DNA of 64,000 nt from NCBI RefSeq assembly GCF_040947875.1, contig NZ_JBFRXN010000003.1, positions 806,001 through 870,000 on the forward strand, given 5' to 3'. The notes beneath the pieces are model-generated. The model was given only the letters and a program-made list of their open reading frames with translations. It was not told the origin of the DNA and did not search any database. Made by a program: the position numbers and the translations under genes. The stretch's first letter is position 1, and each line of letters starts with the position of its first letter. Below, piece after piece: positions 20,226 through 29,931 of this stretch. This DNA is from Pseudomonas sp. MYb118. GTDB lineage: Bacteria > Pseudomonadota > Gammaproteobacteria > Pseudomonadales > Pseudomonadaceae.

Positions 20226-21868
20226 GCAAACGCTGGGCGTTGCCGTGTTCTGGGCCTTTGTCTGCTGGCCTATCTCCTGCCCCTGGGCAGCCATGGTCTG
20301 TGGATTCCGGACGAAACCCGTTACACGCAGATCAGCCAGGGCATGCTGCTGAGCGGCGATTGGGTGTCTCCGCACTTCATGGGCCTGCGTTACTTCGAGA
20401 AACCGGCGGCGGGTTACTGGACGATCGCCCTGAGCCAGGCGATTTTCGGCCACAACCTGTTTGGCGTGCGGTTTGTCTCGGCCCTGAGTGCCACCCTCAG
20501 CGTGCTGTTGTGCTACCTGATCGCCCAACGGTTGTGGCATGAGCCGCGCAAAAGCTTCGTCTGCGCGCTGCTGTACATGAGTTTCACCGTCGTTGCGGGA
20601 CAGGCCGGCTATGCCAACCTCGATCCGCAATTCACCTTCTGGGTCAATCTGAGCCTGGTGGCGCTGTGGTTTGCCCTGGACAGCGCCCGTCGCGGCCAGC
20701 GTCTGTTCGGTTGGGCCGTACTGGGCCTGGCGTGCGGCATGGGCTTCATGACCAAGGGCTTTCTGGCCTGGCTGCTGCCGGTATTGATCGCCCTGCCCTG
20801 GATGCTCTGGCAGAAACGTTGGCGTGAACTGCTGGGCTACGGCCCGCTGGCGATCGCCGTGGCCATCGTCGTGAGCCTGCCATGGGCCCTGGCGATTCAT
20901 GCCCACGAGCCCGATTACTGGCGATTCTTCTTCTGGCACGAGCACATCCGCCGTTTCGCCGGGGACGATGCCCAGCATGACGCGCCGTGGTGGTTTTACC
21001 TGCCGTTGCTGGTGGCGTTCAGCCTGCCCTGGGTCGGCATGCTGCCGCCGGCCTTGCGCCAGGCGTGGCACGCACGGCGGCAGGCGCCTGTGGGTTTTCT
21101 GCTGCTGTGGTTGCTGATGCCGCTGCTGTTTTCAGCCTGAGCAAGGGCAAATTGCCCGCGTACATCTTCCCCTGCCTGTTGCCGTTGGCGCTGTTGCTGG
21201 GCCATGCCCTGGCGGACCGCCTGCGCCTGGAGCAAGGCCGGGCGCTGCGGCTCAATGGCCTGCTCAATCTGTTCCTGGGCCTGGTCACCCTGCTGGCGCT
21301 GGTTTACCTGCAACTGAAAAAGCCGCTCTACGACCACGAACTGCACAGCCTGGTGCTGGTGTTCATCGGCCTGATCGGCTGGATCATGGCCAACCTGCTG
21401 CAAGCCTTCCGACCGCTGCAATGCTGGGCGGCGCCGAGCGATTGGCAGCCTCCTGTTGATCGGCCTGCTGCCAGGAGCGCTGCCCGAATCGGTGGTGGCC
21501 AACAAGATGCCCGACCAGTTCGTGCTTGAACATGTCGAGGAACTGGGCCAGTCCGCCGCGTTGCTGAGCAATGACCTGGGCGCCGCCTCGCGCTGGCCTG
21601 GCGCCTGAAACGCCCGGATATCGCGTTGTACAACACGATAGGCGAACTGAAATATGGCCTCGCCTATCCTGACGGCGCACAACAGCGCGTCGACCCCGAG
21701 CGCGTGCAACAGTGGATGCGCGACGCCCGCCAGCGGGGTTCCGTAGGCGTGCTGATGCGGGTCAAGGGTAAAGATGAATTGGGTGAGATCGAACGCCTGC
21801 CCAAGGATGGCAAACGTTATGAGCGCGGCAACCTGGTGATTCTGATCTTTCCTCAGGAGGCCTCATGA
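20222..21868 (+). pseudogene. arnT: arnT aminoarabinose transferase broken by four frameshifts
   Basis: ArnT is the inner-membrane GT83 transferase that moves Ara4N from the undecaprenyl carrier onto lipid A. Homologous sequence spans the full expected length (about 548 residues) but changes frame four times: one extra base near 20246 (after MSKRWALP), one missing T near 21131 ([15 protein letters not shown]), one extra base at about 21437 (before [16 protein letters not shown]), and one missing base near 21590 (before [15 protein letters not shown]). Corrected, it reads [20 protein letters not shown] at the N-terminus, [20 protein letters not shown] in the middle and [13 protein letters not shown] at the end. 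No in-frame stop or loss of conserved residues is otherwise seen. As written no full-length ArnT can be made. Either a recent pseudogene or a locally poor assembly. Confidence 0.9.
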
Positions 21869-22209
21869 GCCTGATCCTGGTATTGGCCGCCTGCCTGCTG
21901 ACCTGCCTGGGCCAGATTGCCCAGAAATACGCCGTGGAAAGCTGGCGCGGCGTGCCGTCCGGCCTGGCCTTCAAGCTGCGTACACCGTGGCTCTGGCTGG
22001 CGTTCGTGGCGTTGGGCGCGGGGTTGCTGGTGTGGCTGCTGGTGTTGCAGCGCCTCGAGGTGGGTATCGCCTACCCGATGCTGAGCCTGAATTTTGTCCT
22101 GATCACCCTGGTTGCCCGTTTTCTCTTCGATGAACACATCGACCGCCGCCACTGGATGGGCGTCGTGCTGGTGATCGGCGGCGTGGCGCTGTTGGGGGCG
22201 CACGCATGA
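21865..22209 (+). CDS. arnE: ArnE subunit of Ara4N-phosphoundecaprenol flippase
   Basis: A 114-residue EmrE-like small membrane protein with four hydrophobic helices. The start [27 protein letters not shown] and the end [27 protein letters not shown] follow the DMT/SMR-fold pattern. With ArnF it is proposed to flip the Ara4N-undecaprenyl phosphate carrier to the periplasmic face. Its ATG overlaps the stop of arnT and its stop overlaps the arnF ATG. An AGGAGG ribosome site is present, so it could be translated even if arnT translation aborts. Unlike arnD and arnT it is intact. Confidence 0.9.
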   Translation: MSLILVLAACLLTCLGQIAQKYAVESWRGVPSGLAFKLRTPWLWLAFVALGAGLLVWLLVLQRLEVGIAYPMLSLNFVLITLVARFLFDEHIDRRHWMGVVLVIGGVALLGAHA

Positions 22210-22601
22210 ACCTGCGCCGTGGCCTGTCTTTCGCCCTTGCCAGCGTGCTGCTGGTCAGCCTGGCGCAACTGGGCATGCGCTGGAGCGTGACCCGCCTGCC
22301 GCTGCCCCAACACTGGTTCAGTGACGCCATCGAGCCCCTGGCGGTGGCCGTGGTGCTGGCCGCCATCCTCGCCTACGCCCTGTCGATGCTCTGTTGGCTC
22401 ATGGCCCTGCGCGACCTGCCGTTGGGCCGGGCCTATTCGCTGCTCAGCATCAGCTACGCGCTGGTGTACCTGCTGGCCGCCACGCTGCCGGTGTTCAACG
22501 AAGTCTTCAGCCTTGGCAAAAGCATCGGGGTGGCGCTGGTCGTCCTCGGTGTCATCACCATCCATTCTCAACCCGCTCACGCGCCGCAAACTCAGGAGTG
22601 A
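22206..22601 (+). CDS. arnF: ArnF subunit of Ara4N-phosphoundecaprenol flippase
   Basis: A 131-residue EmrE-fold membrane protein with four helices, containing [20 protein letters not shown] and the SMR-type [20 protein letters not shown] segment. It pairs with ArnE as the proposed flippase. It overlaps arnE by 4 bp and is followed 3 bp later by ugd. Sequence is intact and typical. Confidence 0.9.
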   Translation: MNLRRGLSFALASVLLVSLAQLGMRWSVTRLPLPQHWFSDAIEPLAVAVVLAAILAYALSMLCWLMALRDLPLGRAYSLLSISYALVYLLAATLPVFNEVFSLGKSIGVALVVLGVITIHSQPAHAPQTQE

Positions 22602-22604
22602 CCC

Positions 22605-23984
22605 ATGAAGATCAGTGTATTTGGTAGCGGTTACGTAGGCCTGGTGCAGGCTGCTGTGCTGGCAGAAGTCGGCCACGACGTGGTTTGCATGGACATCGAC
22701 GAGAAAAAAGTCGAGTTGCTGCAACAGGGCCACGTCAGCATTTTCGAACCGGGGCTGGCCAGCCTGGTGCGCGAAAGCCTGGAGGCCAGGCGCCTGCAAT
22801 TCACCACCGATGAAAAACTTGCGGTGCAACATGGCCAGGTATTGTTCATCGCGGTCGGCACGCCATCGCGGGACGATGGCTCGGCAGACCTGCGTTACGT
22901 GCTATCCGTGGGGGAAGCGGTGGCCCGTCATCGGGAACAACCGGTGATTCTGGTAGAGAAGTCCACCGTGCCGGTCGGCACCGGTGACGCACTGCGCACG
23001 CACATCGACAAATGCCTGCTCAAGGTCGGGCGCCTGCTGCAATTCGAGATCGTTTCCAACCCCGAATTCCTCAAGGAAGGCTCCGCCGTGGCCGATTGCC
23101 GGCGGCCGGACCGGATCGTCATCGGCTGCGACAGCGACGAGGTGCGCGATGTGATGCGCGACCTGTATGCACCGTTCAACCGCAACCATGACCGCATCAT
23201 GTTCATGGACCTGCGCAGCGCCGAACTGACCAAGTACGCGGCCAACTGCATGCTGGCGACCAAGATCAGCTTCATCAACCAGATCGCCGAGCTGGCCGAA
23301 CACCTGGGCGCCGACATCGAATCGGTGCGCCTGGGCATCGGTGCCGACTCGCGCATTGGCTACCACTTCATCTACCCCGGCTGCGGCTATGGCGGTTCGT
23401 GTTTCCCCAAGGACATGCGCGCGCTGATCCACAGTGCCGAACAAGCCCATTGCTCCAGCGATCTGTTGCAGGCGGTGGAAGCCATCAACCAGCGGCAGAA
23501 ACACAAACTGTTCGACCGTATCAATGCGTTCTTCAAGGGCGACCTGCGGGGCAAGACCTTTGCCGTGTGGGGCCTGGCGTTCAAGCCCAACACCGACGAC
23601 ATGCGCGACGCCCCCAGCCGCGTGCTGCTCGAATCCCTGTGGGCCGCCGGGGCCAACGTGCGGGCATTCGACCCGGAAGCGATGCAGGAAACCCAGCAAT
23701 TGTATCCCGAGGAAAGCAAGCTGATGCTGATGGGAACGCCCGAATCGGTACTGGCCGGCGCCGATGCCTTGATCATCTGCACCGAATGGCAGCAGTTCAA
23801 GGCCCCGGATTTCAACCTGATCCGCCAGCGCCTGAAGGCCCCGGTGATCTTCGACGGTCGTAACCTCTACGACGCCGAACGCCTGGCCCGCAACGGCTTC
23901 ACCTACTTCCCCATGGGCCGTGGCGAGTCGCGCAAACTGCCGATACCCCTGCAGCAGTGGCCGGCGAGGCAGGGCGTGGCCTGA
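22605..23984 (+). CDS. ugd: UDP-glucose 6-dehydrogenase
   Basis: A 459-residue NAD-dependent enzyme that oxidises UDP-glucose twice to UDP-glucuronate, the entry substrate for ArnA. The NAD site is VFGSGYVGLVQAAVLAEVGH at the N-terminus; the catalytic cysteine is C266 in GYGGSCFPKDMR; K210 in ELTKYAANCMLATKISFINQ is the conserved lysine region. The C-terminal UDP-binding domain has WGLAFKPNTDDMRDAPS. It lies 3 bp behind arnF and closes the arn operon, an arrangement seen in many pseudomonads. REPINs follow immediately. Confidence 0.95.
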   Translation: MKISVFGSGYVGLVQAAVLAEVGHDVVCMDIDEKKVELLQQGHVSIFEPGLASLVRESLEARRLQFTTDEKLAVQHGQVLFIAVGTPSRDDGSADLRYVLSVGEAVARHREQPVILVEKSTVPVGTGDALRTHIDKCLLKVGRLLQFEIVSNPEFLKEGSAVADCRRPDRIVIGCDSDEVRDVMRDLYAPFNRNHDRIMFMDLRSAELTKYAANCMLATKISFINQIAELAEHLGADIESVRLGIGADSRIGYHFIYPGCGYGGSCFPKDMRALIHSAEQAHCSSDLLQAVEAINQRQKHKLFDRINAFFKGDLRGKTFAVWGLAFKPNTDDMRDAPSRVLLESLWAAGANVRAFDPEAMQETQQLYPEESKLMLMGTPESVLAGADALIICTEWQQFKAPDFNLIRQRLKAPVIFDGRNLYDAERLARNGFTYFPMGRGESRKLPIPLQQWPARQGVA

Positions 23985-23989
23985 TCCCC

Positions 23990-24215
23990 CTGTAGGAGCG
24001 AGCTTGCTCGCGATGAGGCCGGCAAATCCGGCATTGATGTCGCCTGACACACCGCATCGCGAGCAAGCTCGCTCCTACAGGAGGTTGGGTTTCACATGGC
24101 AGATTTGTGGTCAACCAAGATTCCCTGTGGGAGCGGGCTTGCTCGCGATGGGGCCAGCACATCCGGCATTGATGTCGCCTGACACACCGCTTCGCGAGCA
24201 AGCTCGCTCCTACAG
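23990..24215. repeat. Two tandem REPINs (135-bp period)
   Basis: Forward REPs at 23990-24014 and 24125-24149 and reverse REPs at 24056-24080 and 24191-24215. The cores of both contain CATTGATGTCGCCTGACACA before the reverse REP, a different core class from that of the 14.4-kb array. The 45-bp linker between the two units ends in AAGATTCCC; a similar AAATGGCAGATTTGTGG phrase follows both units, showing that the duplication included flanking DNA. Confidence 0.92.
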
Positions 24216-24350
24216 TAGGTTCGGTTTCAAATGGCAGATTTGTGGCCGGTGATCAGTGGGCGCTTCGATAAAAATGATTTTGTGTTGTTGTGGCTGGAGG
24301 GGGTGCAAAAGTAGCTGGGGGGCTTGGTATTGTGGTGGCTGGGCGGCTCG

Positions 24351-24415
24351 ATCGCGAGCAGGCTCGCTCCCACAGGGATATCCGTCGCTCCTGTGGGAGC
24401 GAGCCTGCTCGCGAT
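24351..24415. repeat. REPIN, short head-to-head pair
   Basis: Reverse REP 24351-24375 and forward REP 24391-24415 separated by only 15 bp. It lies 50 bp upstream of the MFS gene, downstream of a G-rich stretch (24295-24350) in which no gene was seen. The 23985-24462 gap is thus almost entirely REP-derived. Confidence 0.92.
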
Positions 24416-24462
24416 AGGGCGCGACTCGGTCCCAAAACCAGAATAAGGACATCACCCCCACC

Positions 24463-25641
24463 GTGTTCAGTTACTCCCTCGTCATCCGCCGCCTGATGAT
24501 CGCCTCGCTGACCATCGTCATCAGCCGCGCCATCACCAGTCCCCTGCTCACCCTGTTCCTGAGCAACAAACTGGGCCTCAACCAGCAGGACGTCGGCCTG
24601 CTGCTGGGCATCGCCGTGTTCATCGCCACCCTGCTGGCCCTATACGGCGGTTACATCATTGACCGCCTGGAAAAGCGCCGGCTGCTGATCCTGACCATGC
24701 TCTCCAGCGGCATCGGCTTCGTGCTGCTGACCTTCGCCGAAAACCTCTACCTGACCACCCTGACGCTGCTGGTGACCGAGACGGCGTCGGCGTTGTTCCT
24801 GATCGGGTCCAAGGCGATCCTCAGCGAACACCTGCCCGTGGGCCTGCGCGCCAAGGCGTTTTCCCTGCGCTACACCCTGACCAACATCGGCTACGCGGTC
24901 GGCCCCATGCTCGGCGTGGCGATTGCCAAGGTCTACCCGATTGCCCCGTTCCTGATGGCCGGCGCCATCGCCCTGGCCAGCGTCCTGCTGATGAGCGGGA
25001 TTCCCAGCGATGCGCCCAGGGACGCCAGCACGGGCCAGCCGCAGAGTTTCCTGAAAACCTTGGTCACCCTGAAAAACGACCGCACGCTGATCATCTTCAC
25101 CTTGGGCTGCCTGCTCACCACGGTAGTCCACGGGCGCTTCACCCTGTACCTGTCGCAATACCTGCTGGTGGTGGCCAACCCGCAGCGCACCCTGGACACC
25201 ATGGCCGCGCTGCTCGCCTGCAACGCCATCACGGTGATCCTGCTGCAATACCAGATCGGCCGTTTCCTCAAGCGCGAGCAGTTGCGCTACTGGATCGCCC
25301 TGGGCACGGGCCTGTTCATCCTCGGCCTGATCGGTTTCAGCCTGGCCGACAGCCTGGTGTCCTGGTGCGTGGCGATGTTCGTCTTCACCCTCGGCGAAAT
25401 GATCATCTTCCCTGCCGAGTTCCTGTTCGTGGACACCCTGGCCCCGGACGAACTGCGCGGCAGCTACTACGGCGCGCAGAACCTGGCGGCCCTGGGCGGC
25501 GCATTGAGCCCGGTGATCTGTGGCTTCCTGCTGGTGCACACCCCCGCACCGACCATGTTCTACGCCTTGATTACCCTGGCAGGCCTGGGCGGTTGGCTGT
25601 GCTACCTGAGTTGTCGGCGCGTGGCGTTACAGCAAAATTAG
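24463..25641 (+). CDS. MFS transporter
   Basis: A 392-residue major facilitator with about 11-12 hydrophobic helices. The loop 2-3 region LYGGYIIDRLEKRRLLILTM matches the MFS D-R-x-x-R/K signature, and a second-half phrase ARFLKREQLRYW-like (QIGRFLKREQLRYWIALG) is equivalent. Alternating membrane segments and small cytoplasmic loops fit a drug or metabolite efflux carrier such as the YdeE/MdtH type. The start is GTG at 24463 with AAGGA 15 nt upstream; the first ATG (24496) would cut into the first helix. It is monocistronic, followed by a hairpin terminator. Substrate unknown. Confidence 0.8.
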   Translation: MFSYSLVIRRLMIASLTIVISRAITSPLLTLFLSNKLGLNQQDVGLLLGIAVFIATLLALYGGYIIDRLEKRRLLILTMLSSGIGFVLLTFAENLYLTTLTLLVTETASALFLIGSKAILSEHLPVGLRAKAFSLRYTLTNIGYAVGPMLGVAIAKVYPIAPFLMAGAIALASVLLMSGIPSDAPRDASTGQPQSFLKTLVTLKNDRTLIIFTLGCLLTTVVHGRFTLYLSQYLLVVANPQRTLDTMAALLACNAITVILLQYQIGRFLKREQLRYWIALGTGLFILGLIGFSLADSLVSWCVAMFVFTLGEMIIFPAEFLFVDTLAPDELRGSYYGAQNLAALGGALSPVICGFLLVHTPAPTMFYALITLAGLGGWLCYLSCRRVALQQN

Positions 25642-25735
25642 TGCACTCAAGCTGCATTAATATGAATTAGTAAGCATCCGTAATGATCGGCACACTGTGA
25701 TCCGTTCCTCCCCCAATAGTTGGAACTCCTTCAAG

Positions 25736-25769
25736 GGCTTTCTGGATATCCCAGTTAAGCCTTTTTTTT
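25736..25769 (+). terminator. Intrinsic terminator after the MFS gene
   Basis: GGCTT (25736-25740) pairs with AAGCC (25757-25761), with an inner CTGG/CCAG stem around ATATC, followed by eight T residues (25762-25769). This is a complete hairpin plus U-tract and would end transcripts from the MFS gene just before the HPP gene. Confidence 0.7.
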
Positions 25770-25795
25770 GCCTCGATTTTTGTTTTGGATGCCCA

Positions 25796-26503
25796 ATGTT
25801 CGCTCGCTGGTTTCCCGCTGCCATCAATACCCGCCCTTCGGAATGGAGCCGCGCTGCCATCGGCATGGCGCTGGGTACGCTGTTCAGTGTCTGGCTGTGT
25901 GCGCAGTTCTTCGGCATCGAAGTGGCGCAGCACTGGATCGGGCCCCTGGGCGCCTCGGCGGTGTTGTTGTTCGCGGTGTCTTCGGGAGCACTGGCGCAGC
26001 CTTGGTCGATCGTCGGCGGCTACCTGACTGCTGGCGTGGTCGCCCTGCTGGCCGCCCATGTGCTCGGGCGCACCTTGAGCAGTGCGTGCCTGGCCGCCGG
26101 CATGGCGCTGATCCTGATGTGCTGGCTGCGCTGCCTGCACCCACCGGCGGGCGCCGTGGCGCTGCTGATGGTGCTGGCTGACCCAGGCACCATCGCCATG
26201 GATTGGAAAGGCCTGGCGCCGCTGATGCTCTGCGCAGCCACCATGCTGGTCAGTGCCATTGCCTACAACAACCTGACGCGGGTGCGTTACCCCAAGAACG
26301 CCAGCGAACCCGCCGCCCGGGTGCCTGCCGACATGCCGGTGGACAGCCAGGCGATCACGGCCGATGACCTCAAGCATGCGCTGGCGGAGATGGAAGCGTT
26401 CATCGACGTGACGCCGGAAGACCTGGAAAAATTGATTCACACCAGTGAGTTGCACGCTAAACGTCGCAGTATTGGTGAAGTGTTGAGCCGCACGACGGTT
26501 TAA
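25796..26503 (+). CDS. HPP family integral membrane protein
   Basis: A 235-residue protein. The membrane part (about 20-160) has the HPP family signature: a first helix followed by IGPLGASAVLLFAV, and MCWLRCLHPPAGAVALLMVL with the His-Pro-Pro motif. A C-terminal cytoplasmic tail of about 70 residues (ITADDLKHALAEMEAFIDV and onward) is shared by bacterial members. Some HPP proteins have been linked to nitrite transport; the function here is open. The start at 25796 is favoured because a hairpin terminator with eight T residues (25736-25769) lies just before it, inside the longer frame that would begin with GTG at 25697, and because MFARWFPAA starts like other HPP proteins. Its ribosome site is weak (TTGGA). 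Confidence 0.75.
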   Translation: MFARWFPAAINTRPSEWSRAAIGMALGTLFSVWLCAQFFGIEVAQHWIGPLGASAVLLFAVSSGALAQPWSIVGGYLTAGVVALLAAHVLGRTLSSACLAAGMALILMCWLRCLHPPAGAVALLMVLADPGTIAMDWKGLAPLMLCAATMLVSAIAYNNLTRVRYPKNASEPAARVPADMPVDSQAITADDLKHALAEMEAFIDVTPEDLEKLIHTSELHAKRRSIGEVLSRTTV

Positions 26504-26527
26504 CACCTTCCGACTATTTCCTATCCC

Positions 26528-26629
26528 CTGTAGGAGCGAGCATGCTCGCGATGGTGGTTAACGGTGACGTGGGCTGTCTGAATGCCCGCGGTGCCTGGAC
26601 TACCATCGCGAGCAAGCTCGCTCCTACAG
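26528..26629. repeat. REPIN
   Basis: Forward REP 26528-26552 with a CATG centre (GCGAGCATGCTCGC) and reverse REP 26604-26629 flank a 51-bp core. It sits between the HPP gene and the valine-type catabolic genes. From its right end to 26773 no gene is seen; a good -10-like TATAAA (about 26747) lies close before the next gene. Confidence 0.9.
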
Positions 26630-26773
26630 GTATGTGGTTGTCTTCGCTCATGCAAAAATGCAGTGAGCACCTGCATTTATCCCGGTTGTACATCACAAAA
26701 TTGCACTGTTACGATCCATGATCGCTCGCGCGTGAGCTACTGTATAAAAACAAATAAAAGCAGGGAGTTACTG

Positions 26774-27880
26774 ATGACTGCTCAGGTTTCTTCTCCGAGG
26801 ACTCCGTCCATGGATGCCATGCCACAAGACGTGCTGGCCGAGGTTCGCAACCACATTGGTCACCTGACCCTCAATCGGCCCGCCGGCCTCAACGCCATCA
26901 CCCTGGACATGGTCCGCCTGCTGCAACGCCAGCTCGATGTCTGGGCCAGGGATCCCGCCGTCCACGCCGTGGTCCTGCGCGGCGCCGGTGAAAAAGCCTT
27001 CTGTGCCGGTGGCGACATTCGTTCGCTGTACGACAGCTTCAAGAGCGGCGACACGCTGCACGAAGATTTCTTCGTCGAGGAATACGCCCTCGACCTGACC
27101 ATCCACCGTTATCGCAAACCGGTCCTGGCGCTGATGGACGGTTTCGTCCTGGGCGGCGGCATGGGCCTGGTGCAAGGCGCCGACCTGCGGGTCGTCACCG
27201 AGAAAAGCCGTCTGGCGATGCCGGAAGTGGGCATCGGTTATTTCCCGGATGTCGGCGGCAGCTACTTCCTGCCGCGCATTCCCGGCGAGCTGGGCATTTA
27301 CCTGGGCGTCAGCGGCGTGCAGATACGTGCTGCCGATGCGCTGTATTGCGGGCTGGCCGACTGGTACCTGGACAGCGACAAGCTGGGCACCCTCGACGAG
27401 CGTCTCGACCGCCTGCAATGGCGCGACTCGCCACTCAAGGACCTGCAAAGCCTGCTGGCGCAACTGGGCGTGCAGCAATTGCCCGATGCGCCATTGAGCA
27501 AACTGCGCCCGGCCATCGACCACTTCTTCGCCCTGCCCGACGTGCCGAGTATTGTGGAGCAACTGCGCGAAGTCACCGTCGCCGACAGCCATGAGTGGGC
27601 AATCACCACCGCAGACCTGCTGCAAACCCGCTCCCCGCTGGCCATGGGCGTGACCCTGGAAATGCTCCGCCGCGGCCGCCAGCTGAGCCTGGAAGACTGC
27701 TTCGCCCTAGAACTGCACCTGGACCGCCAGTGGTTCGAGCGCGGCGACCTGATCGAAGGCGTGCGCGCCCTGCTGATCGACAAAGACAAGAACCCGCGCT
27801 GGAACCCGCCGACCCTGCAGGCGCTGGACGCCGAGCACGTGGCGAGCTTCTTCACCGGCATTGACCCGATCGGGAACTGA
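26774..27880 (+). CDS. 3-hydroxyisobutyryl-CoA hydrolase (crotonase superfamily)
   Basis: A 368-residue enzyme that hydrolyses 3-hydroxyisobutyryl-CoA to free 3-hydroxyisobutyrate in valine degradation. The crotonase oxyanion segments are FCAGGDIRSLY (77-87) and GGGMGLVQGAD. The acid pair E151 and D159 in MPEVGIGYFPDVGG has the spacing of the hydrolase subgroup, and the 110-residue C-terminal extension (SKLRPAIDHFFALP onward) is also typical and absent from plain enoyl-CoA hydratases. ATG at 26774 follows GGGAG; upstream sequence in frame is REP-derived. The isobutyryl-CoA-type dehydrogenase gene starts 3 bp after its stop, so the two form an operon for valine. Confidence 0.9.
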   Translation: MTAQVSSPRTPSMDAMPQDVLAEVRNHIGHLTLNRPAGLNAITLDMVRLLQRQLDVWARDPAVHAVVLRGAGEKAFCAGGDIRSLYDSFKSGDTLHEDFFVEEYALDLTIHRYRKPVLALMDGFVLGGGMGLVQGADLRVVTEKSRLAMPEVGIGYFPDVGGSYFLPRIPGELGIYLGVSGVQIRAADALYCGLADWYLDSDKLGTLDERLDRLQWRDSPLKDLQSLLAQLGVQQLPDAPLSKLRPAIDHFFALPDVPSIVEQLREVTVADSHEWAITTADLLQTRSPLAMGVTLEMLRRGRQLSLEDCFALELHLDRQWFERGDLIEGVRALLIDKDKNPRWNPPTLQALDAEHVASFFTGIDPIGN

Positions 27881-27883
27881 ACC

Positions 27884-29035
27884 ATGCACGATATCGAATT
27901 GAGTGAAGAGCAGATCATGATCCGCGGCATGGCCCGGGACTTTGCCCGCGGCGAGATCGCGCCCCATGCCCAGGCCTGGGAAAAGGCCGGTTGGATCGAC
28001 GACGCCCTGGTGGCGAAAATGGGTGAGCTCGGCCTGCTGGGCATGGTGGTGCCCGAGGAATGGGGCGGCACCTACGTCGATTACGTCGCCTATGCCCTGG
28101 CGGTGGAAGAGATTTCTGCCGGCGACGGCGCCACCGGCGCGTTCATGAGCATCCACAACTCGGTGGGCTGCGGCCCGGTGCTCAACTACGGCAGCGAAGA
28201 ACAGAAACAGACCTGGCTGGCGGACCTGGCCAGCGGACAAACCATCGGCTGCTTCTGCCTGACCGAACCCCAGGCCGGTTCCGAAGCTCACAACCTGCGC
28301 ACCCGCGCCGAATTGCGGGATGGCCAGTGGGTGATCAACGGTGCCAAGCAGTTCGTCAGCAACGGCAAACGCGCCAAGCTTGCCATTGTGTTCGCCGTGA
28401 CAGACCCGGACCTGGGCAAGCGCGGCATTTCCGCGTTCCTGGTGCCGACCGACACTCCGGGTTTCATCGTCGACCGCACCGAACACAAGATGGGCATCCG
28501 CGCTTCCGACACCTGCGCAGTGACCTTGAGCGACTGCACCATCCCTCAGGACAACCTGCTCGGCGAGCGCGGCAAGGGCCTGGCGATTGCCCTGTCCAAC
28601 CTCGAAGGCGGCCGCATCGGCATCGCCGCGCAAGCTTTGGGCATCGCCCGCGCGGCGTTCGAAGCGGCCTTGGCCTATTCCCGTGACCGCGTACAGTTCG
28701 CCAAGCCGATCATCGAGCACCAGAGCGTGGCCAACATGCTCGCCGACATGCAGGTGCAGATCAACGCTGCGCGCCTTCTGATTCTGCACGCCGCGCGCCT
28801 GCGCAGCGCCGGCAAGCCGTGTTTGTCGGAGGCCTCGCAAGCCAAGCTGTTCGCCTCGGAAATGGCCGAGAAGGTTTGCTCATCGGCTGTGCAGATTCAT
28901 GGTGGGTATGGGTATCTGGAGGATTACCCGGTGGAGAAATACTACCGGGATGCGCGGATTACCCAGATTTATGAAGGGTCGAGCGAGATTCAGCGGATGG
29001 TGATTGCGCGGGAGCTGAAGAATTACCTGATCTGA
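27884..29035 (+). CDS. Acyl-CoA dehydrogenase, probable isobutyryl-CoA dehydrogenase
   Basis: A 383-residue FAD enzyme of the acyl-CoA dehydrogenase family: N-terminal helical domain, then [19 protein letters not shown] (FAD/substrate contacts) and the C-terminal domain with catalytic base E364 in [12 protein letters not shown]. Pairing with 3-hydroxyisobutyryl-CoA hydrolase suggests isobutyryl-CoA as substrate (human ACAD8-like), converting it to methacrylyl-CoA. It starts 3 bp after the hydrolase stop. The methacrylyl-CoA hydratase and later enzymes are not adjacent, although a crotonase gene lies convergently at 29145. Substrate choice is inferred from context. Confidence 0.85.
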   Translation: MHDIELSEEQIMIRGMARDFARGEIAPHAQAWEKAGWIDDALVAKMGELGLLGMVVPEEWGGTYVDYVAYALAVEEISAGDGATGAFMSIHNSVGCGPVLNYGSEEQKQTWLADLASGQTIGCFCLTEPQAGSEAHNLRTRAELRDGQWVINGAKQFVSNGKRAKLAIVFAVTDPDLGKRGISAFLVPTDTPGFIVDRTEHKMGIRASDTCAVTLSDCTIPQDNLLGERGKGLAIALSNLEGGRIGIAAQALGIARAAFEAALAYSRDRVQFAKPIIEHQSVANMLADMQVQINAARLLILHAARLRSAGKPCLSEASQAKLFASEMAEKVCSSAVQIHGGYGYLEDYPVEKYYRDARITQIYEGSSEIQRMVIARELKNYLI

Positions 29036-29048
29036 AACCCTGAAAAGC

Positions 29049-29123
29049 ATCGCGAGCAAGCTCGCTCCTACAGAGATCTCCTTAACACTGGAGATCCCCT
29101 GTGGGAGCGAGCCTGCTCGCGAT
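29049..29123. repeat. REPIN, head-to-head pair
   Basis: Reverse REP 29049-29073 and forward REP 29099-29123, separated by 25 bp, located between two convergent operons where it could act as a bidirectional 3' stabiliser. Confidence 0.92.
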
Positions 29124-29144
29124 GGCGTCAGCAGCAACGCTACA

Positions 29145-29918
29145 TCACTTCCCCTGGAACTGCGCCTCACGCTTGCCAATAAACGCCGCCATCCCTTCCT
29201 TCTGATCCTGGGTGGCAAACGCCGCATGGAACACCCGACGCTCGAAGCGCACGCCTTCGGACAGGCTCACTTCAAAGGCGCGGTTGACGCTTTCCTTGAC
29301 CATCATCGCAATCGGCAGCGACTTGTTGGCAATCACCGCTGCAACCTTCAGCGCTTCATCCAGCAGCTCATCACTTGGCACGATGCGCGCGACGATCCCG
29401 CAACGCTCCGCTTCGACGGCGTCGATCAAACGCCCGCTCAGGCACATTTCCATGGCCTTGGCCTTGCCCACGGCGCGGGTCAGGCGCTGGGTGCCGCCCA
29501 TGCCTGGCAGCACGCCGAGGTTGATTTCCGGCTGGCCGAATTTGGCGTTGTCGCCGGCCAGGATGAAGTCGCACATCAGCGCCAGTTCACAGCCACCACC
29601 CAGGGCAAAACCGTTGACCGCGGCGATGATCGGCTTGCGGCGGTTGGCCACGCGATCGCTATCGCTAAACAGGTCGTCGATGTAGATCTGCGGGTAGGTC
29701 AGCTCAGCCATTTCCTTGATGTCGGCACCGGCGGCAAAGGCCTTTTTCGAGCCGGTCAGGACGATGCAGCCGATGTTCGCGTCTTTCTCCAGACCGTCGA
29801 GGGCGTGGTTCACCTCGCTGACGATCTGCGCGTTCAGCGCGTTGAGCGCCTGCGGGCGGTTCAGGGTGATCAGGCCGACGCGGCCGTGGGTTTCCAGCAA
29901 AATCGTTTCGTAGCTCAC
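29145..29918 (-). CDS. Enoyl-CoA hydratase
   Basis: A 257-residue crotonase. Oxyanion motifs [14 protein letters not shown] and [20 protein letters not shown] are present, with catalytic glutamates in [20 protein letters not shown] (both positions kept as in rat mitochondrial hydratase). It hydrates trans-2-enoyl-CoA; with the 3' neighbours on the same strand (dehydrogenase, thiolase, SDR, ligase) tiglyl-CoA is a likely substrate. It is the last gene of the minus-strand cluster, 13 bp after the dehydrogenase. AAGGAG precedes the ATG. Confidence 0.87.
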   Translation of the reverse strand: MSYETILLETHGRVGLITLNRPQALNALNAQIVSEVNHALDGLEKDANIGCIVLTGSKKAFAAGADIKEMAELTYPQIYIDDLFSDSDRVANRRKPIIAAVNGFALGGGCELALMCDFILAGDNAKFGQPEINLGVLPGMGGTQRLTRAVGKAKAMEMCLSGRLIDAVEAERCGIVARIVPSDELLDEALKVAAVIANKSLPIAMMVKESVNRAFEVSLSEGVRFERRVFHAAFATQDQKEGMAAFIGKREAQFQGK

Positions 29919-29931
29919 AATGGACTCCTTC

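Noticed and set aside
20343..21868. Three apparently separate small membrane-protein genes after arnD
   Set aside because: They are consecutive pieces of one arnT in different frames; together they align along the full length of ArnT.
25697..25795. Upstream GTG start for the HPP gene adding 33 residues
   Set aside because: A terminator hairpin with eight T residues lies within that stretch, and the added residues are unlike HPP proteins.
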